Shown here piece by piece: positions 8,528-16,726 of a DNA stretch of 41,611 nt (positions within the stretch are counted from its first letter, which is position 1; each line of letters opens with the position of its first letter). This DNA comes from an uncultured beta proteobacterium (GTDB taxonomy: Bacteria > Pseudomonadota > Gammaproteobacteria > Burkholderiales > SG8-41). The notes under the pieces were generated by a model. That model worked only from the letters and a program-made list of their open reading frames with translations, did not search any database and was not told where the DNA came from. Location: contig CAIZLW010000192.1 in the NCBI GenBank assembly GCA_903933915.1, positions 1-41,611 of the forward strand. The letters run 5' to 3'. Both the position numbers and the translations under genes were made by a program.

Positions 8528-8764
8528 CGACAGTTCCTCATGACCGGTTTCCATGCAGAAGACTGCGCGGAAGGGGCGGCACTTGCGACACACGGATGTG
8601 CTGGTGGTGGCCAGCGCGGATTATTCTTTTCTTGGCAGTCTAACCCACAGCTTGTCGCATGGGCGCTACAGCGGCCGTGGCGGGCGCACGGAGAGTCTAA
8701 AAAATAGTAAATATAAACAAATACTTAAAAAATTCTTCCGAATGCGGTCGCGCGCCCGCCCGCA

Positions 8765-10045
8765 TTAACCCAGTGCCTGGCGAATCCATTCAGCAATACG
8801 CAGCACGCGTTCATCGTCGTCGTATGCGCCGATGATCTGCACCCCCAGCGGCAACCCCAGCGGTCCGGTACCCGCCGGGATGGTGACGCACGGCGCACCG
8901 AGCAGGGTCCACACCCGGTTGAATAAGGAACTGCCGGTTCCGGTGATGCCCTGCGGTGCTTCACCCGGCGCGCTGAGCGTCAGCAGCACGTCAAAATCAG
9001 CAACCAGATCCGCATACATGCGCCGGCAATCCAGCGCGTGCCGCATTACCGCGGTGTATGCCTCGCGTGGTTTGTGCCAGTAATCCTCCAGCTTGTTGCG
9101 CAAATACTCGCTCAGCAGTTCGGGATGCGTGAAGCGTTCATGTGCGAGGGCGCGCGCCGCCTCGAAATTCATGATTACCATCTGATCTTCATGCAGCCGG
9201 TCGAATTCCGCAGGCATGCTGACATCAGTGACGCGGGCACCTTTTTTGGCGATGGCCGCAGCAGCGGCATCCAGCGCGACCTGCGCCGCCGGCGTCGCAT
9301 CACTCCAGCGCGACGTGCGCAGCAACCCGACACGCGGCGTCTGCGCAAGTGCAGTTGAAAAATCGGGTAAGCGCCGTGCTGAAACAACATGCGTCAGCAG
9401 CGCGCAGTCCTCCACGGAGCGCGCCATTACACCGATGGTGTCCAGCGATTCCGCGAGCTGTTTGAGTCCAGCACGGTTGATGGTGCCGAAGCTGGGTTTG
9501 TAACCGACGATGCCGCAGAACGCGGCCGGGCGGATCACCGAACCGCCCGTCTGTGTGCCGAAGGCCAGCGGCACCATGAAGTCGGCCACTGCCGCCGCAG
9601 AACCGCTCGATGAACCGCCCGGTGAATGCGCCAGGTTCAGCGGATTGCGCGTCGGCCCCGGCGTGCGTGATGCGAATTCGGTGGTGACGGTTTTGCCGAG
9701 CACAATGCCGCCGGCATGGCGCACCATCGCGACGCAGGCTGCATCGACTTGCGGCACGTAGTCGCGATAGATCGGCGAGTTGTATCCGGTCGGCATGCCC
9801 GCGGTATCGATCACATCCTTGAAACCCACCGGCACGCCGGCCAGCGGACTTTGCGGTTTTGTCCTATCCACCATACGGGCCTGTGCCAGCGCTGTTTCAG
9901 GATTGCAGTGCACCCACGCTTGCACATCGCCATTACGCTGGCGTATCCGTTCCAGGTGCGCAGCGACGTATTCCTCCGCGGAAAGTTTGCCGGCCGCGAT
10001 GCGCCGTGCGGCTTCGCTGGCAGTCAATTGATTGATTGCAGTCAT
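8765..10045 (-). CDS. Amidase signature family hydrolase
   Basis: This is a 426-residue amidase signature (AS) enzyme. The Ser-cisSer-Lys triad can be placed: Lys76 in VGFKDVID, Ser145 in SPGGSSSGSA and the nucleophile Ser169 in QTGGSVIRPA, with the same spacing as in malonamidase E2. It hydrolyses a small amide, carbamate or ureide in the cytoplasm. GatA is unlikely because no gatB/gatC neighbours exist and the length is short. It lies divergent from a Bug receptor followed by an FMN dehydrogenase, so an amide derived from an imported acid is a reasonable but unproven substrate. Confidence 0.9.
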   Translation of the reverse strand: MTAINQLTASEAARRIAAGKLSAEEYVAAHLERIRQRNGDVQAWVHCNPETALAQARMVDRTKPQSPLAGVPVGFKDVIDTAGMPTGYNSPIYRDYVPQVDAACVAMVRHAGGIVLGKTVTTEFASRTPGPTRNPLNLAHSPGGSSSGSAAAVADFMVPLAFGTQTGGSVIRPAAFCGIVGYKPSFGTINRAGLKQLAESLDTIGVMARSVEDCALLTHVVSARRLPDFSTALAQTPRVGLLRTSRWSDATPAAQVALDAAAAAIAKKGARVTDVSMPAEFDRLHEDQMVIMNFEAARALAHERFTHPELLSEYLRNKLEDYWHKPREAYTAVMRHALDCRRMYADLVADFDVLLTLSAPGEAPQGITGTGSSLFNRVWTLLGAPCVTIPAGTGPLGLPLGVQIIGAYDDDERVLRIAEWIRQALG

Positions 10046-10178
10046 GGGTGTGAAATTCTTTTTGTGGACTATTGCGGCCGCGCCAATGTGGACTGCCGAG
10101 TGTCGACGGCGTCAGAAGTGTAGCATTGCGTGCATTAATCAGATCACTGCCGCACGTCATCTTCGTGGAGGAGAGCGC

Positions 10179-11213
10179 ATGAAAATAAAATCGATGTTCC
10201 AGTCGTCCGGTGTTGTGAGCGGCAACAAAACACGCAAACCGTTGATGATGACAATGGCCTGTTGCCTCGGTGCCGCGCTGGCGCTTCCTGCAATTGCGGC
10301 GCAACCCGAAGCAAAGGATTATCCGCAACGTCCGATCCGGCTGATCGATCCGTATGCGCCCGGCGGCGGCTCCGGCGTGGTGGCGCGCCTGGTGACCGCG
10401 AAACTGTCCGATGCCTGGGGCAAGCAGGTGGTGATCGACAACAGGCCCGGCGCGTCCGGTGCCATCGGTACTGAAATCGCGATGCGCGCGCTGCCTGACG
10501 GCTACACGCTGTTGATGGGCACCAGCGGTTCCATTGCCATCAGCCCCAACATGAACAAGGTGCCGTATGAGCCGCTGAAGGATCTGATCCCGATCACTCA
10601 GACCAGTGGTCAGTCGATGCTGTTGGTGGTGCACCCGTCAGTGCCCATCAATTCGGTCAAGGATCTTCTTGCAGCGGCAAAGGCGCAGCCGAAAAAACTG
10701 ACCTTTGCCTCGTCCGGCACCGGTGGTTCCGGTCACCTTGCAGCTGAACTCTTCCAGTCCATTGCGAAAGTCAGCCTGACCCATGTGCCGTACAAAGGCA
10801 ACGGACCGGCGGTGTTTGCTGTGCTCAGCGCCGAAGTCCAGCTCGGCTTCAACAACATCCTCGCCGTGTTGCCGCATGTGAACGGCGGCAAGCTTAAGGC
10901 GATTGCCGTCACCAGCCCGAAGCGCGCCGCAGCGGTACCCAATGTGCCCACACTGGCCGAATCCGGCGTCACCGGTTACGAGGCGACGTCGTGGAACGGC
11001 ATGTTTGCTCCGGCCAAAACGCCACGCCCCATCATCAACAAGGTGCATGGCGAAGTGGTGAAGGCGCTCAACTTGCCGGACGTGCGCGAAAAACTGGTGG
11101 CCATGGGTTCCGACCCTGTAGGCAGCACGCCGGAAGAATTTTATGCCCACATCAAGGTTGAACTCGAACGCTGGGGCAAAGTCATTCGCGACAACAACAT
11201 CCGCAGCGAATAA
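10179..11213 (+). CDS. Bug/TctC-family solute-binding protein (receptor 1)
   Basis: Bug proteins are periplasmic Venus-flytrap receptors for carboxylates and similar solutes, first known from tripartite tricarboxylate transporters. This 344-residue precursor has a signal peptide ending near AIAAQ (residues 38-42), then the family landmarks DNRPGASGAIG, LPDGYTLLMG, HPSVPINSV and HVPYKGNGPAV. The ligand-binding Asp normally found in PGGGTD is a glycine here (Gly66 in PGGGSGVVAR), so binding must differ. The ATG has an ideal GTGGAGGAGAG ribosome site. It is 28 bases upstream of the FMN dehydrogenase gene, with which it likely forms an operon. Confidence 0.92.
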   Translation: MKIKSMFQSSGVVSGNKTRKPLMMTMACCLGAALALPAIAAQPEAKDYPQRPIRLIDPYAPGGGSGVVARLVTAKLSDAWGKQVVIDNRPGASGAIGTEIAMRALPDGYTLLMGTSGSIAISPNMNKVPYEPLKDLIPITQTSGQSMLLVVHPSVPINSVKDLLAAAKAQPKKLTFASSGTGGSGHLAAELFQSIAKVSLTHVPYKGNGPAVFAVLSAEVQLGFNNILAVLPHVNGGKLKAIAVTSPKRAAAVPNVPTLAESGVTGYEATSWNGMFAPAKTPRPIINKVHGEVVKALNLPDVREKLVAMGSDPVGSTPEEFYAHIKVELERWGKVIRDNNIRSE

Positions 11214-11241
11214 AACGCGATGCTATTTTTCGGAGAACAGC

Positions 11242-12426
11242 ATGGCTGAAAACAAGCTGGGCGCGTACAACATCGCGGACCTGCGCGACATGGCGCGCGG
11301 CCATTTGCCCCGCGCGATATTCGAATTCATTGATCGCGGCACCGAGGACGATGTTGCGCTGGCCAACAACCGCGAAGCGTTCGATCGCATCAAGCTGCGT
11401 GCGCGCACGCTGGTGGATGTGTCGAAACGCAGCCAGGAAATCACCTTGTTCGGCAACAAACAGCCGCTCCCCATCGTTATTGCGCCCACGGGCACAGCGG
11501 GCCTGCTCTGGCACAACGGCGAAGTCGGCATGGCGCGCGCTGCCGCCGCAGCAGGCATTCCGTTCACGGTGGCCACCAATTCGATGACGCCGATGGAGAC
11601 CATCGTCCGGGAAGCGGGCGGTCGCCTGTGGTTTCAGCTCTATATGTGGTCTGATCGTCGGCTTTCTCATCAGTTGGTCGAACGTGCCAACAAGGCCGGT
11701 TTTGAAGCGCTGATTGTCACCGTTGATGGTGCAGTGGCTGCCAACCGCGAATTCAGCCACCGTAACGGTTTCAGCGTACCGATGAAACTCAACAGCCGCC
11801 TTGTCGCCGACCTGATGATGCATCCGCGCTGGCTGGCCGGCGTTTACCTGCGCCAGCTGCTGACTTCGGGAACGCCGCGTTTTGAAAACTATCCACCGGA
11901 AATCCAGGACAAGATCACCGCGCGTACTTTCAAGAAATCCATACTCAAGAACGACAGCCTGAACTGGGATGACCTGCGCGCACTGCGCAAGTTGTGGCCG
12001 CGCACGCTGATGATCAAGGGTACGCTGCACCCGGAGGACGCGAAGCTGGCTGCGGATTGCGGCATCGATGGCCTCATCGTTTCCAACCACGGCGGACGCA
12101 TGCTCGACAGCTCGCTGGCGCCAATCGACGTGCTGCCGTCGATGGTTGATGCCGTTGGCAAAAAACTCACGGTGATGATGGACAGCGGCGTGCGCCGAGG
12201 TGCCGATGTGGTGAAGGCGCTGGCGCTCGGTGCGCAGGCGGTATTGATCGGTCGTGCAACGTTGTACGGAACCGCTGCCGCGGGTGAGGCGGGGGCCACG
12301 CGTGCAATCGACATCCTTCGCGAAGAAACCGACCGCATCATGGCGCTGATCGGCGCCAACAATGTGGCTGAGCTTGATCGCAAATGCCTTGCGCTGCCCG
12401 GTGAGGTGACTGCGCTGGGCGGTTGA
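11242..12426 (+). CDS. FMN-dependent 2-hydroxyacid dehydrogenase/oxidase
   Basis: This 394-residue TIM-barrel flavoenzyme belongs to the glycolate oxidase / L-lactate dehydrogenase / mandelate dehydrogenase family. FMN and substrate residues are visible: QLY (132-134), VDGA (161-164), Lys259 (MIKG), the catalytic His283 and substrate Arg286 in SNHGGRMLD, and the phosphate-binding DSGVRRG plus LIGRATLYG. It oxidises an L-2-hydroxy acid to the 2-oxo acid. The usual active-site Tyr near residue 29 (FDY motif in relatives) is Phe here (FEFIDRG), which should alter substrate affinity. The ribosome site TCGGAGAACAGC precedes the ATG. It follows a Bug receptor, which may supply the hydroxy acid. Confidence 0.92.
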   Translation: MAENKLGAYNIADLRDMARGHLPRAIFEFIDRGTEDDVALANNREAFDRIKLRARTLVDVSKRSQEITLFGNKQPLPIVIAPTGTAGLLWHNGEVGMARAAAAAGIPFTVATNSMTPMETIVREAGGRLWFQLYMWSDRRLSHQLVERANKAGFEALIVTVDGAVAANREFSHRNGFSVPMKLNSRLVADLMMHPRWLAGVYLRQLLTSGTPRFENYPPEIQDKITARTFKKSILKNDSLNWDDLRALRKLWPRTLMIKGTLHPEDAKLAADCGIDGLIVSNHGGRMLDSSLAPIDVLPSMVDAVGKKLTVMMDSGVRRGADVVKALALGAQAVLIGRATLYGTAAAGEAGATRAIDILREETDRIMALIGANNVAELDRKCLALPGEVTALGG

Positions 12427-12508
12427 TCCGGCTTCAGGCGAATTCCACAGCCAGCACCCATATCCCATATCGCTAGTTGTGCAACGTCCGCCCTTGCAAG
12501 GGGGCCAT

Positions 12509-12547
12509 AAACATGCCGCCGCCCTGTCGCAGGTCATCACCAAACGG
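12509..12547 (-). pseudogene. Fossil scrap of a second proline-rich anchored protein
   Basis: On the minus strand this encodes PFGDDLRQGGGMF, against TFGYDPRQGGGMF in the anchored protein at 4369-5211. At DNA level 18 bases are identical in a row and the rest is similar (compare 4669-4707). No further homology or open frame is visible on either side (12427-12683 otherwise contains nothing I recognise). It is probably all that remains of a paralogue. Confidence 0.4.
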
Positions 12548-12683
12548 TTCAGCGCCTGTGCAGTTGGTTTTATGTTGACGGTCTAACTGGTCTGCCGGTA
12601 CTGCGATTTCCGGCGGGTATTTTCCAGCGGGCATCCGTCCCGCCCATCCGTCTCGCGTATCTAGTCCCGCATATCGATTGATT

Positions 12684-13673
12684 TTATCCGCCGAAGGTAT
12701 AGCGGCTGCCGACGTTGGAATACACCACCCGGTCCGGCATGTTCTGGCGCAGCAGGTCGATGAAACGCTCGCCGGTGCAGTGCATCGGCACGATCACGTC
12801 GGGGTTGATCGCCTGCAGTTCTTTCAGCGTGTGCTGCAGGTATTCCGGGTTTGCGGGTCCGAGGTGGAAGCCGCCCATCACCGCATGCACCTTGTCGACG
12901 TTCGCGGCTTTCATCGCGCTGCGCACGGTGTTGATGATGCCGGTGTGGCCGCAGGATGAAATCACCACCAGTCCCTTGCCTTTGACGATATAGCAGGTGG
13001 CGTGTTCGTCGGGGTGGCTGTCCTTGATTAGCTTGCCCGCGCGTTCGGCCTCGCTGAAATGATCATCCACCACCAGCGAGCCGCCGGTGACTTCCTCGAA
13101 GGACGTGCGCTCGATGTAACCCGAAGTGAACGGGCCCTCCAGCGCCTGCGGTTTCGGGCAGCACATCGGCATCACCTTCTGCGCTTCGAGTGCGGCGCGG
13201 TCGAGCGTGCACCACTCCAGCGTTTCGCCGCCTTCCTTGACCCACTTGGTGCGGAACACCGTTTCGCCGCCGACATACAGCGCGATGTCGTCGCGCATCT
13301 GCCCGCGGTGCTGCTTCACAAAGCCCTGCAGCCCGCCGAAATGATCAAGGTGGCCGTGGCTGAGGATCAGGCCGTTGATCTTGCCCGGTTCGATGCCGAG
13401 AAGATCGAAATTGCGGTTGATGATCTCCGGCGTGTAGCCGAAGTCGAGCACGTACTGCGCCTTGGCGCCGTCCTTCTCCGACGCGAGATGCAGCGACAGC
13501 CCCCATTCACAGGCGAAGGTACTTTCGGGGCGACCGGTGATGCGCCCGACATGTTCGATCTTCACATGCGGGTGCGCCATGCGCGGCAGGAAACGCTCGT
13601 AGCGGGAATCGACCAGCACGCGCACGGTCAGGGCATCAACGACGGGCGGGGTGAAGGGATGGGTAGCGTTCAT
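12684..13673 (-). CDS. Metallo-beta-lactamase-fold hydrolase, COG1237-like
   Basis: This 329-residue enzyme carries the MBL zinc motif SHGHLDHFGG (residues 105-114: His106, His108, Asp110, His111). Further histidines occur at SSCGHTGIIN, GGFHLG and PMHCTG. The CEWGLSLHL and VVDDH-type elements are typical of COG1237, whose archaeal members act in methanopterin biosynthesis; bacterial homologues are mostly uncharacterised. The ATG at 13673 is preceded by GAGGAGACC. The open frame continues upstream to 14258 but overlaps the divergent membrane gene and has no coding signs. The enzyme is cytoplasmic, with no signal peptide visible. Confidence 0.85.
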   Translation of the reverse strand: MNATHPFTPPVVDALTVRVLVDSRYERFLPRMAHPHVKIEHVGRITGRPESTFACEWGLSLHLASEKDGAKAQYVLDFGYTPEIINRNFDLLGIEPGKINGLILSHGHLDHFGGLQGFVKQHRGQMRDDIALYVGGETVFRTKWVKEGGETLEWCTLDRAALEAQKVMPMCCPKPQALEGPFTSGYIERTSFEEVTGGSLVVDDHFSEAERAGKLIKDSHPDEHATCYIVKGKGLVVISSCGHTGIINTVRSAMKAANVDKVHAVMGGFHLGPANPEYLQHTLKELQAINPDVIVPMHCTGERFIDLLRQNMPDRVVYSNVGSRYTFGG

Positions 13674-13895
13674 TGCGGCAGGTCTCCTCGGATGCGGTGC
13701 CGGACAAACGCCGGCTGACAACCATGATCCTAGCACTCCATGCGATTGGCCTTTTTCATGGAACAAATCGACGCGCTGCGGGTCAATGACAGGGAGCAGT
13801 AATGCAGCGCGGCCACTGCTGCGCAGATAGTGCTTGAGGTATTCCTGTTCGGCATGCAGATCATGCCGCTTGTTAATCGGGGTGACGCAAAGACC

Positions 13896-14276
13896 ATGAA
13901 AATCGAAGTGTGGGTGATCTTCAGTATCGTGACGCTGTTGTGGACCATCGGCACATTCATCGCGGTGAAGCTCACGCAATGGGGCACCGGCCTTCTGGCC
14001 AACGGCAATATCGATCCGTTGAGCCGCAGCGTGGCCGAGATGCCGCTGCCGCAGGGGCTGCCGCTGTGGCTGGACCCGATGATGATCCAGACCCTGCAGC
14101 AATATGCGCTGCTGTCGCTGGAGGCGCTGCGCGATGCGATGCCTTATATGAGCATGCTGATGGGCTGGCTGGTGCCGATGATCTGGGGCGTGTGGGGCTT
14201 CGGATTGATGGGCCTGGTGGCGCTGGCGGTTGCCGCGCACTGGCTGACCGCGCGGCACACGCCGGTCCGCATCTGA
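13896..14276 (+). CDS. Small membrane protein of unknown function (126 aa)
   Basis: Two long hydrophobic segments (residues about 4-26 and 88-118) bracket an amphipathic region containing LANGNIDPLSRSVAEMPLPQ. It is therefore a two-helix inner-membrane protein; I recognise no family. Start choice is uncertain: the ATG at 13896 begins just before helix 1 after GGGGTGACGC, with in-frame ATGs at 13863 and 13830 as alternatives. It lies tail to tail with the marR-type gene. Confidence 0.6.
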   Translation: MKIEVWVIFSIVTLLWTIGTFIAVKLTQWGTGLLANGNIDPLSRSVAEMPLPQGLPLWLDPMMIQTLQQYALLSLEALRDAMPYMSMLMGWLVPMIWGVWGFGLMGLVALAVAAHWLTARHTPVRI

Positions 14277-14301
14277 GGCAGCAGAACCACCGCGCCCGGG
14301 T

Positions 14302-14850
14302 CTAACGCGGCTTCTTGCGCGCTGTTGCCGCAGGGGCGGGCGGCGCGTTTTCCAGCGAATTCAGCAGTTTGGCGAGCAACTGGTGGAGCTGCTCGCGCTC
14401 GCGCGCATTCAGTGTGCCGAGCACATTCGCGCTCTGGCTGAAATGCACCGCAATCGCCTTGTCGGCCAGCGCGCGGCCGGCCGGCGTCAGCCGTACGATG
14501 ACGCCGCGTCCGTCATTGCTGTCCGGGCGGCGTTCAACGAGCCCGAGGGCTTCGACGCGGTTGATGCGATTGGTCATCGCGCCCGAGGTCAGCAGCGACT
14601 GGCGCTGCAGCTCCGTCGGATTCAGTTCATAGGGCTTGCCCGAGCGGCGCAGCGCCGCGATCAGGCTGAAGGTTTCCCAGCTCAACCCCAGCGGCGACAG
14701 CCAGCTGTCCGCGCGTTTCAGGAAATGCGAAACAATGCGCGACGTGCGCCCGAAAATGCCCAGCGGCCACGGGTCGAGATCCGGGCGCTCGCGCTGCCAG
14801 TCGGCGATGAAGGCGGCGATGGAATCGGTGTTTGCAAGTTTTCTTGACAT
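14302..14850 (-). CDS. MarR-family transcriptional regulator
   Basis: This 182-residue winged-helix protein has the MarR features in order: a dimerisation helix, the recognition region ELQRQSLLTSGAMTNRINRV, LGLVERR, and the wing motif SNDGRGVIVRLTPAGRALAD (a variant of DxRSxxVxLTxxG). It probably responds to an aromatic or organic acid ligand. The start is the ATG at 14850; a TTG lies one codon upstream. An AT-rich palindrome sits immediately 5' of the gene at 14855-14872. The divergent ridA-like and Bug genes are the obvious targets, together with its own promoter. The C-terminal tail is Ala/Pro/Lys-rich. Confidence 0.88.
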   Translation of the reverse strand: MSRKLANTDSIAAFIADWQRERPDLDPWPLGIFGRTSRIVSHFLKRADSWLSPLGLSWETFSLIAALRRSGKPYELNPTELQRQSLLTSGAMTNRINRVEALGLVERRPDSNDGRGVIVRLTPAGRALADKAIAVHFSQSANVLGTLNAREREQLHQLLAKLLNSLENAPPAPAATARKKPR

Positions 14851-14854
14851 CAAC

Positions 14855-14872
14855 TATCTTTACATTAAGATA
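14855..14872. promoter_or_regulatory. Candidate MarR operator
   Basis: TATCTT (14855-14860), six bases, AAGATA (14867-14872) is a perfect palindrome standing out as AT-rich in GC-rich surroundings. It lies 4 bases before the marR start and 121 bases from the divergent ridA-like start, as expected for an autoregulated divergent promoter. Confidence 0.55.
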
Positions 14873-14993
14873 AACGACGTTAACCCAACGGTCGGGCGAA
14901 TTGTAGCAATCCCGCCCGAATCTCCCCCGTCTCCCGCCGGCGCCCGCCGCGGGACCGGGCCGCATGCCGCACCCGAACGGAGGTTTGCCGCAG

Positions 14994-15389
14994 ATGGCCG
15001 CAAAAATCGAATATCTCGAAGGCACCGAATTCCAGAACAGCCGCGCGTTTTCCCCGGCGGTGATCTCTGAAGGTGGGCGCACCATCTGGCTGGCCGGCCA
15101 GACCGCCACCCAGGATGCGGCAGGCAAGGACATCTCCAGCGATTTTGCTGCGCAGACCAAACGCTGCTTTGAACTGATGGACGCCACGCTAAAACGCGCT
15201 GGCGCCTCGCTGTCCAATCTGGTGACGATGACCGTGTTCATCAACGATCCGCGCCACGGCGACAGCTTCGTCAAGATGCGCGCTGAAGTGTTCAAGGACG
15301 GCCGCTTCCCGGCCAGTGCGCTGATCACCGTTTCGCATTTTGCTCGACCCGGGATTGTCATCGAGATCCAGGGCATCGCGGTCGTCTAA
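14994..15389 (+). CDS. RidA/YjgF-family protein lacking the catalytic arginine
   Basis: This 131-residue protein has the YjgF fold landmarks: FSPAVISEGGRTIWLAGQTA, TKRCFELMDATLKRAGASLS, VTMTVFINDP and the C-terminal IEIQGIAVV. RidA proteins are trimeric enamine/imine deaminases that need the Arg in the PARS motif before the last strand. Here the equivalent stretch is FPASALITVSHFA, so Arg is replaced by Ser. Deaminase activity of the RidA type is therefore doubtful; it may belong to another Rid subgroup with a pathway-specific role. The ATG at 14994 follows ACGGAGGT. It is 11 bases upstream of a Bug gene, so co-transcribed, and is divergent from marR. Confidence 0.88.
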   Translation: MAAKIEYLEGTEFQNSRAFSPAVISEGGRTIWLAGQTATQDAAGKDISSDFAAQTKRCFELMDATLKRAGASLSNLVTMTVFINDPRHGDSFVKMRAEVFKDGRFPASALITVSHFARPGIVIEIQGIAVV

Positions 15390-15400
15390 GGGAGAACACC

Positions 15401-16378
15401 ATGAACAGCATCAAATCAATAGTCAGTGTCGCAGTGGCTGCAGCACTTGGCGTGACCGCGATGCCCGCAGTGGCACAGCAGTATCCGACCAAGCCCTTGC
15501 GCATTGTTGTCACCCTCGGGCCGGGGTCGGCAGGGGATATGCTGTCGCGACTGCTCGCCGATCCGGTGGGCAAGGGTCTCGGCCAGCAGGTCATCGTCGA
15601 CAACCGGCCGGGCGCCGGCGGCAACGTTGCCGCACAGATCGTCGCCAAATCGCCGCCCGACGGCTACACCCTGTTTCTGACCACCATCAGCACCCACGGC
15701 ATCAACCCGACGCTGTATGCGACGCTGCCCTTCGACCCGGTCAAGGATTTCGCGCCGATCACGCTGTCGGCCTCCAGCCCCAATGTACTGGTCATTCATC
15801 CTTCGATGCCGGTCAAAACCATCAAGCAGTTGATCGCCATCGCCAAGTCGCGCCCCGGCGAGCTGACCTATTCTTCGGGTGGCGGCGGCACCTCGCAGCA
15901 CATGTCCGGCGAACTCTTCGGCATGATGGCCGGCGTCAACATGACCCATGTGCCTTATCGCGCTACACCCTTGTCGGTGTCATCGGTGATCAGCGGTGAA
16001 ACCGTGATGTCCTTTGCCAGCGTGTCGGTGGCGCAGGAGACCGTCAAAAGCGGCCGGCTGCGCGGCCTCGGTGTGACCAGCAACAAACGCGTGCTGGCAT
16101 GGCCCGAGATGCCGACCATCGATGAAGCCGGCCTGCCGGGCTTTGATGTTGCAGCGTGGTTCGGTTTCTCGGCCACCGGCGGCACCAACCCCGAGATCAT
16201 CCGCCGGCTCAACGCTGAATTCCGCAAGGCGCAGAAAGATCCGGCCGTGAACGAGCGCCTGGTGAAGCAGGGCATGCAGGTGCTGGAAAGCACGCCTGAG
16301 GAATTCTCGCGTTACATCGTCGAGGAAATCGCCAAGTGGGCGAAAGTGGTCAAGGCCTCGGGCGCGAAAGTGAGCTGA
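15401..16378 (+). CDS. Bug-family solute-binding protein (receptor 2)
   Basis: This 325-residue precursor has a signal peptide ending at AVAQQ (residues 23-27). The ligand Asp is retained (Asp46 in GPGSAGDMLSR), followed by DNRPGAGGNVA, SPPDGYTLF and HPSMPVKTI. The usual HVPYKG element is altered to HVPYRATPLS, in a loop facing the ligand cleft in known structures. It is the second gene of the ridA-like operon (ribosome site AAGGGAGAAC), so its solute probably feeds or induces whatever the RidA-like protein and MarR regulator serve. A 16-bp-stem terminator follows. Confidence 0.93.
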   Translation: MNSIKSIVSVAVAAALGVTAMPAVAQQYPTKPLRIVVTLGPGSAGDMLSRLLADPVGKGLGQQVIVDNRPGAGGNVAAQIVAKSPPDGYTLFLTTISTHGINPTLYATLPFDPVKDFAPITLSASSPNVLVIHPSMPVKTIKQLIAIAKSRPGELTYSSGGGGTSQHMSGELFGMMAGVNMTHVPYRATPLSVSSVISGETVMSFASVSVAQETVKSGRLRGLGVTSNKRVLAWPEMPTIDEAGLPGFDVAAWFGFSATGGTNPEIIRRLNAEFRKAQKDPAVNERLVKQGMQVLESTPEEFSRYIVEEIAKWAKVVKASGAKVS

Positions 16379-16390
16379 GCCTCGCTGTCA

Positions 16391-16426
16391 TCAAACAAAA
16401 CGGGCCTCGCGGCCCGTTTTGTTTGA
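16391..16426. terminator. Strong terminator after the ridA-like/Bug operon
   Basis: A perfect 16-bp inverted repeat (16391-16406 and 16411-16426) with loop TCGC has a GGGCC core and A/T-rich outer stem including TTTTG. Confidence 0.92.
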
Positions 16427-16726
16427 GGCCTGAGTCTGTGATGGCGATGCGATGTGCATATGTTGAACCTTGCCTGTTCACAGCCGGCGCCATTGTGGTA
16501 CTGTCCACGCTGTCATGTCCCTGACCACTCTGCATCCGCCTTCCATCCCGTCGCGTTAACCGTGCGCGTGTCGCCCGGTTCATCAGCAGCGAGCGCAGAT
16601 TCGCGTCGTTTTTTGCCGTTTATTCCAGGTAAACCGTAACAACCGCTTAATCCGTCGCGCGCGCCGCGTCCGGCGATTTATTGTTTTGCGGCCGGATGCG
16701 GCGCCGCGGCTCATCAAGGAGTCATC
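16427..16726. other. Gene-free leader region upstream of the flavoprotein gene
   Basis: This 300-base stretch has only short open frames without ribosome sites or coding bias. It presumably holds the promoter of the flavoprotein gene, but I cannot assign -35/-10 boxes with any certainty. Confidence 0.4.

Noticed and set aside
13674-14258. N-terminal extension of the MBL-fold enzyme rich in His/Gln/Arg
   Set aside because: It is antisense to the small membrane-protein gene. A good ribosome site and ATG at 13673 give the normal enzyme length.
14855-14872. Possible intrinsic terminator for ridA/marR
   Set aside because: The palindrome is AT-rich with no T-tract and lies upstream of both divergent genes, which fits an operator better.
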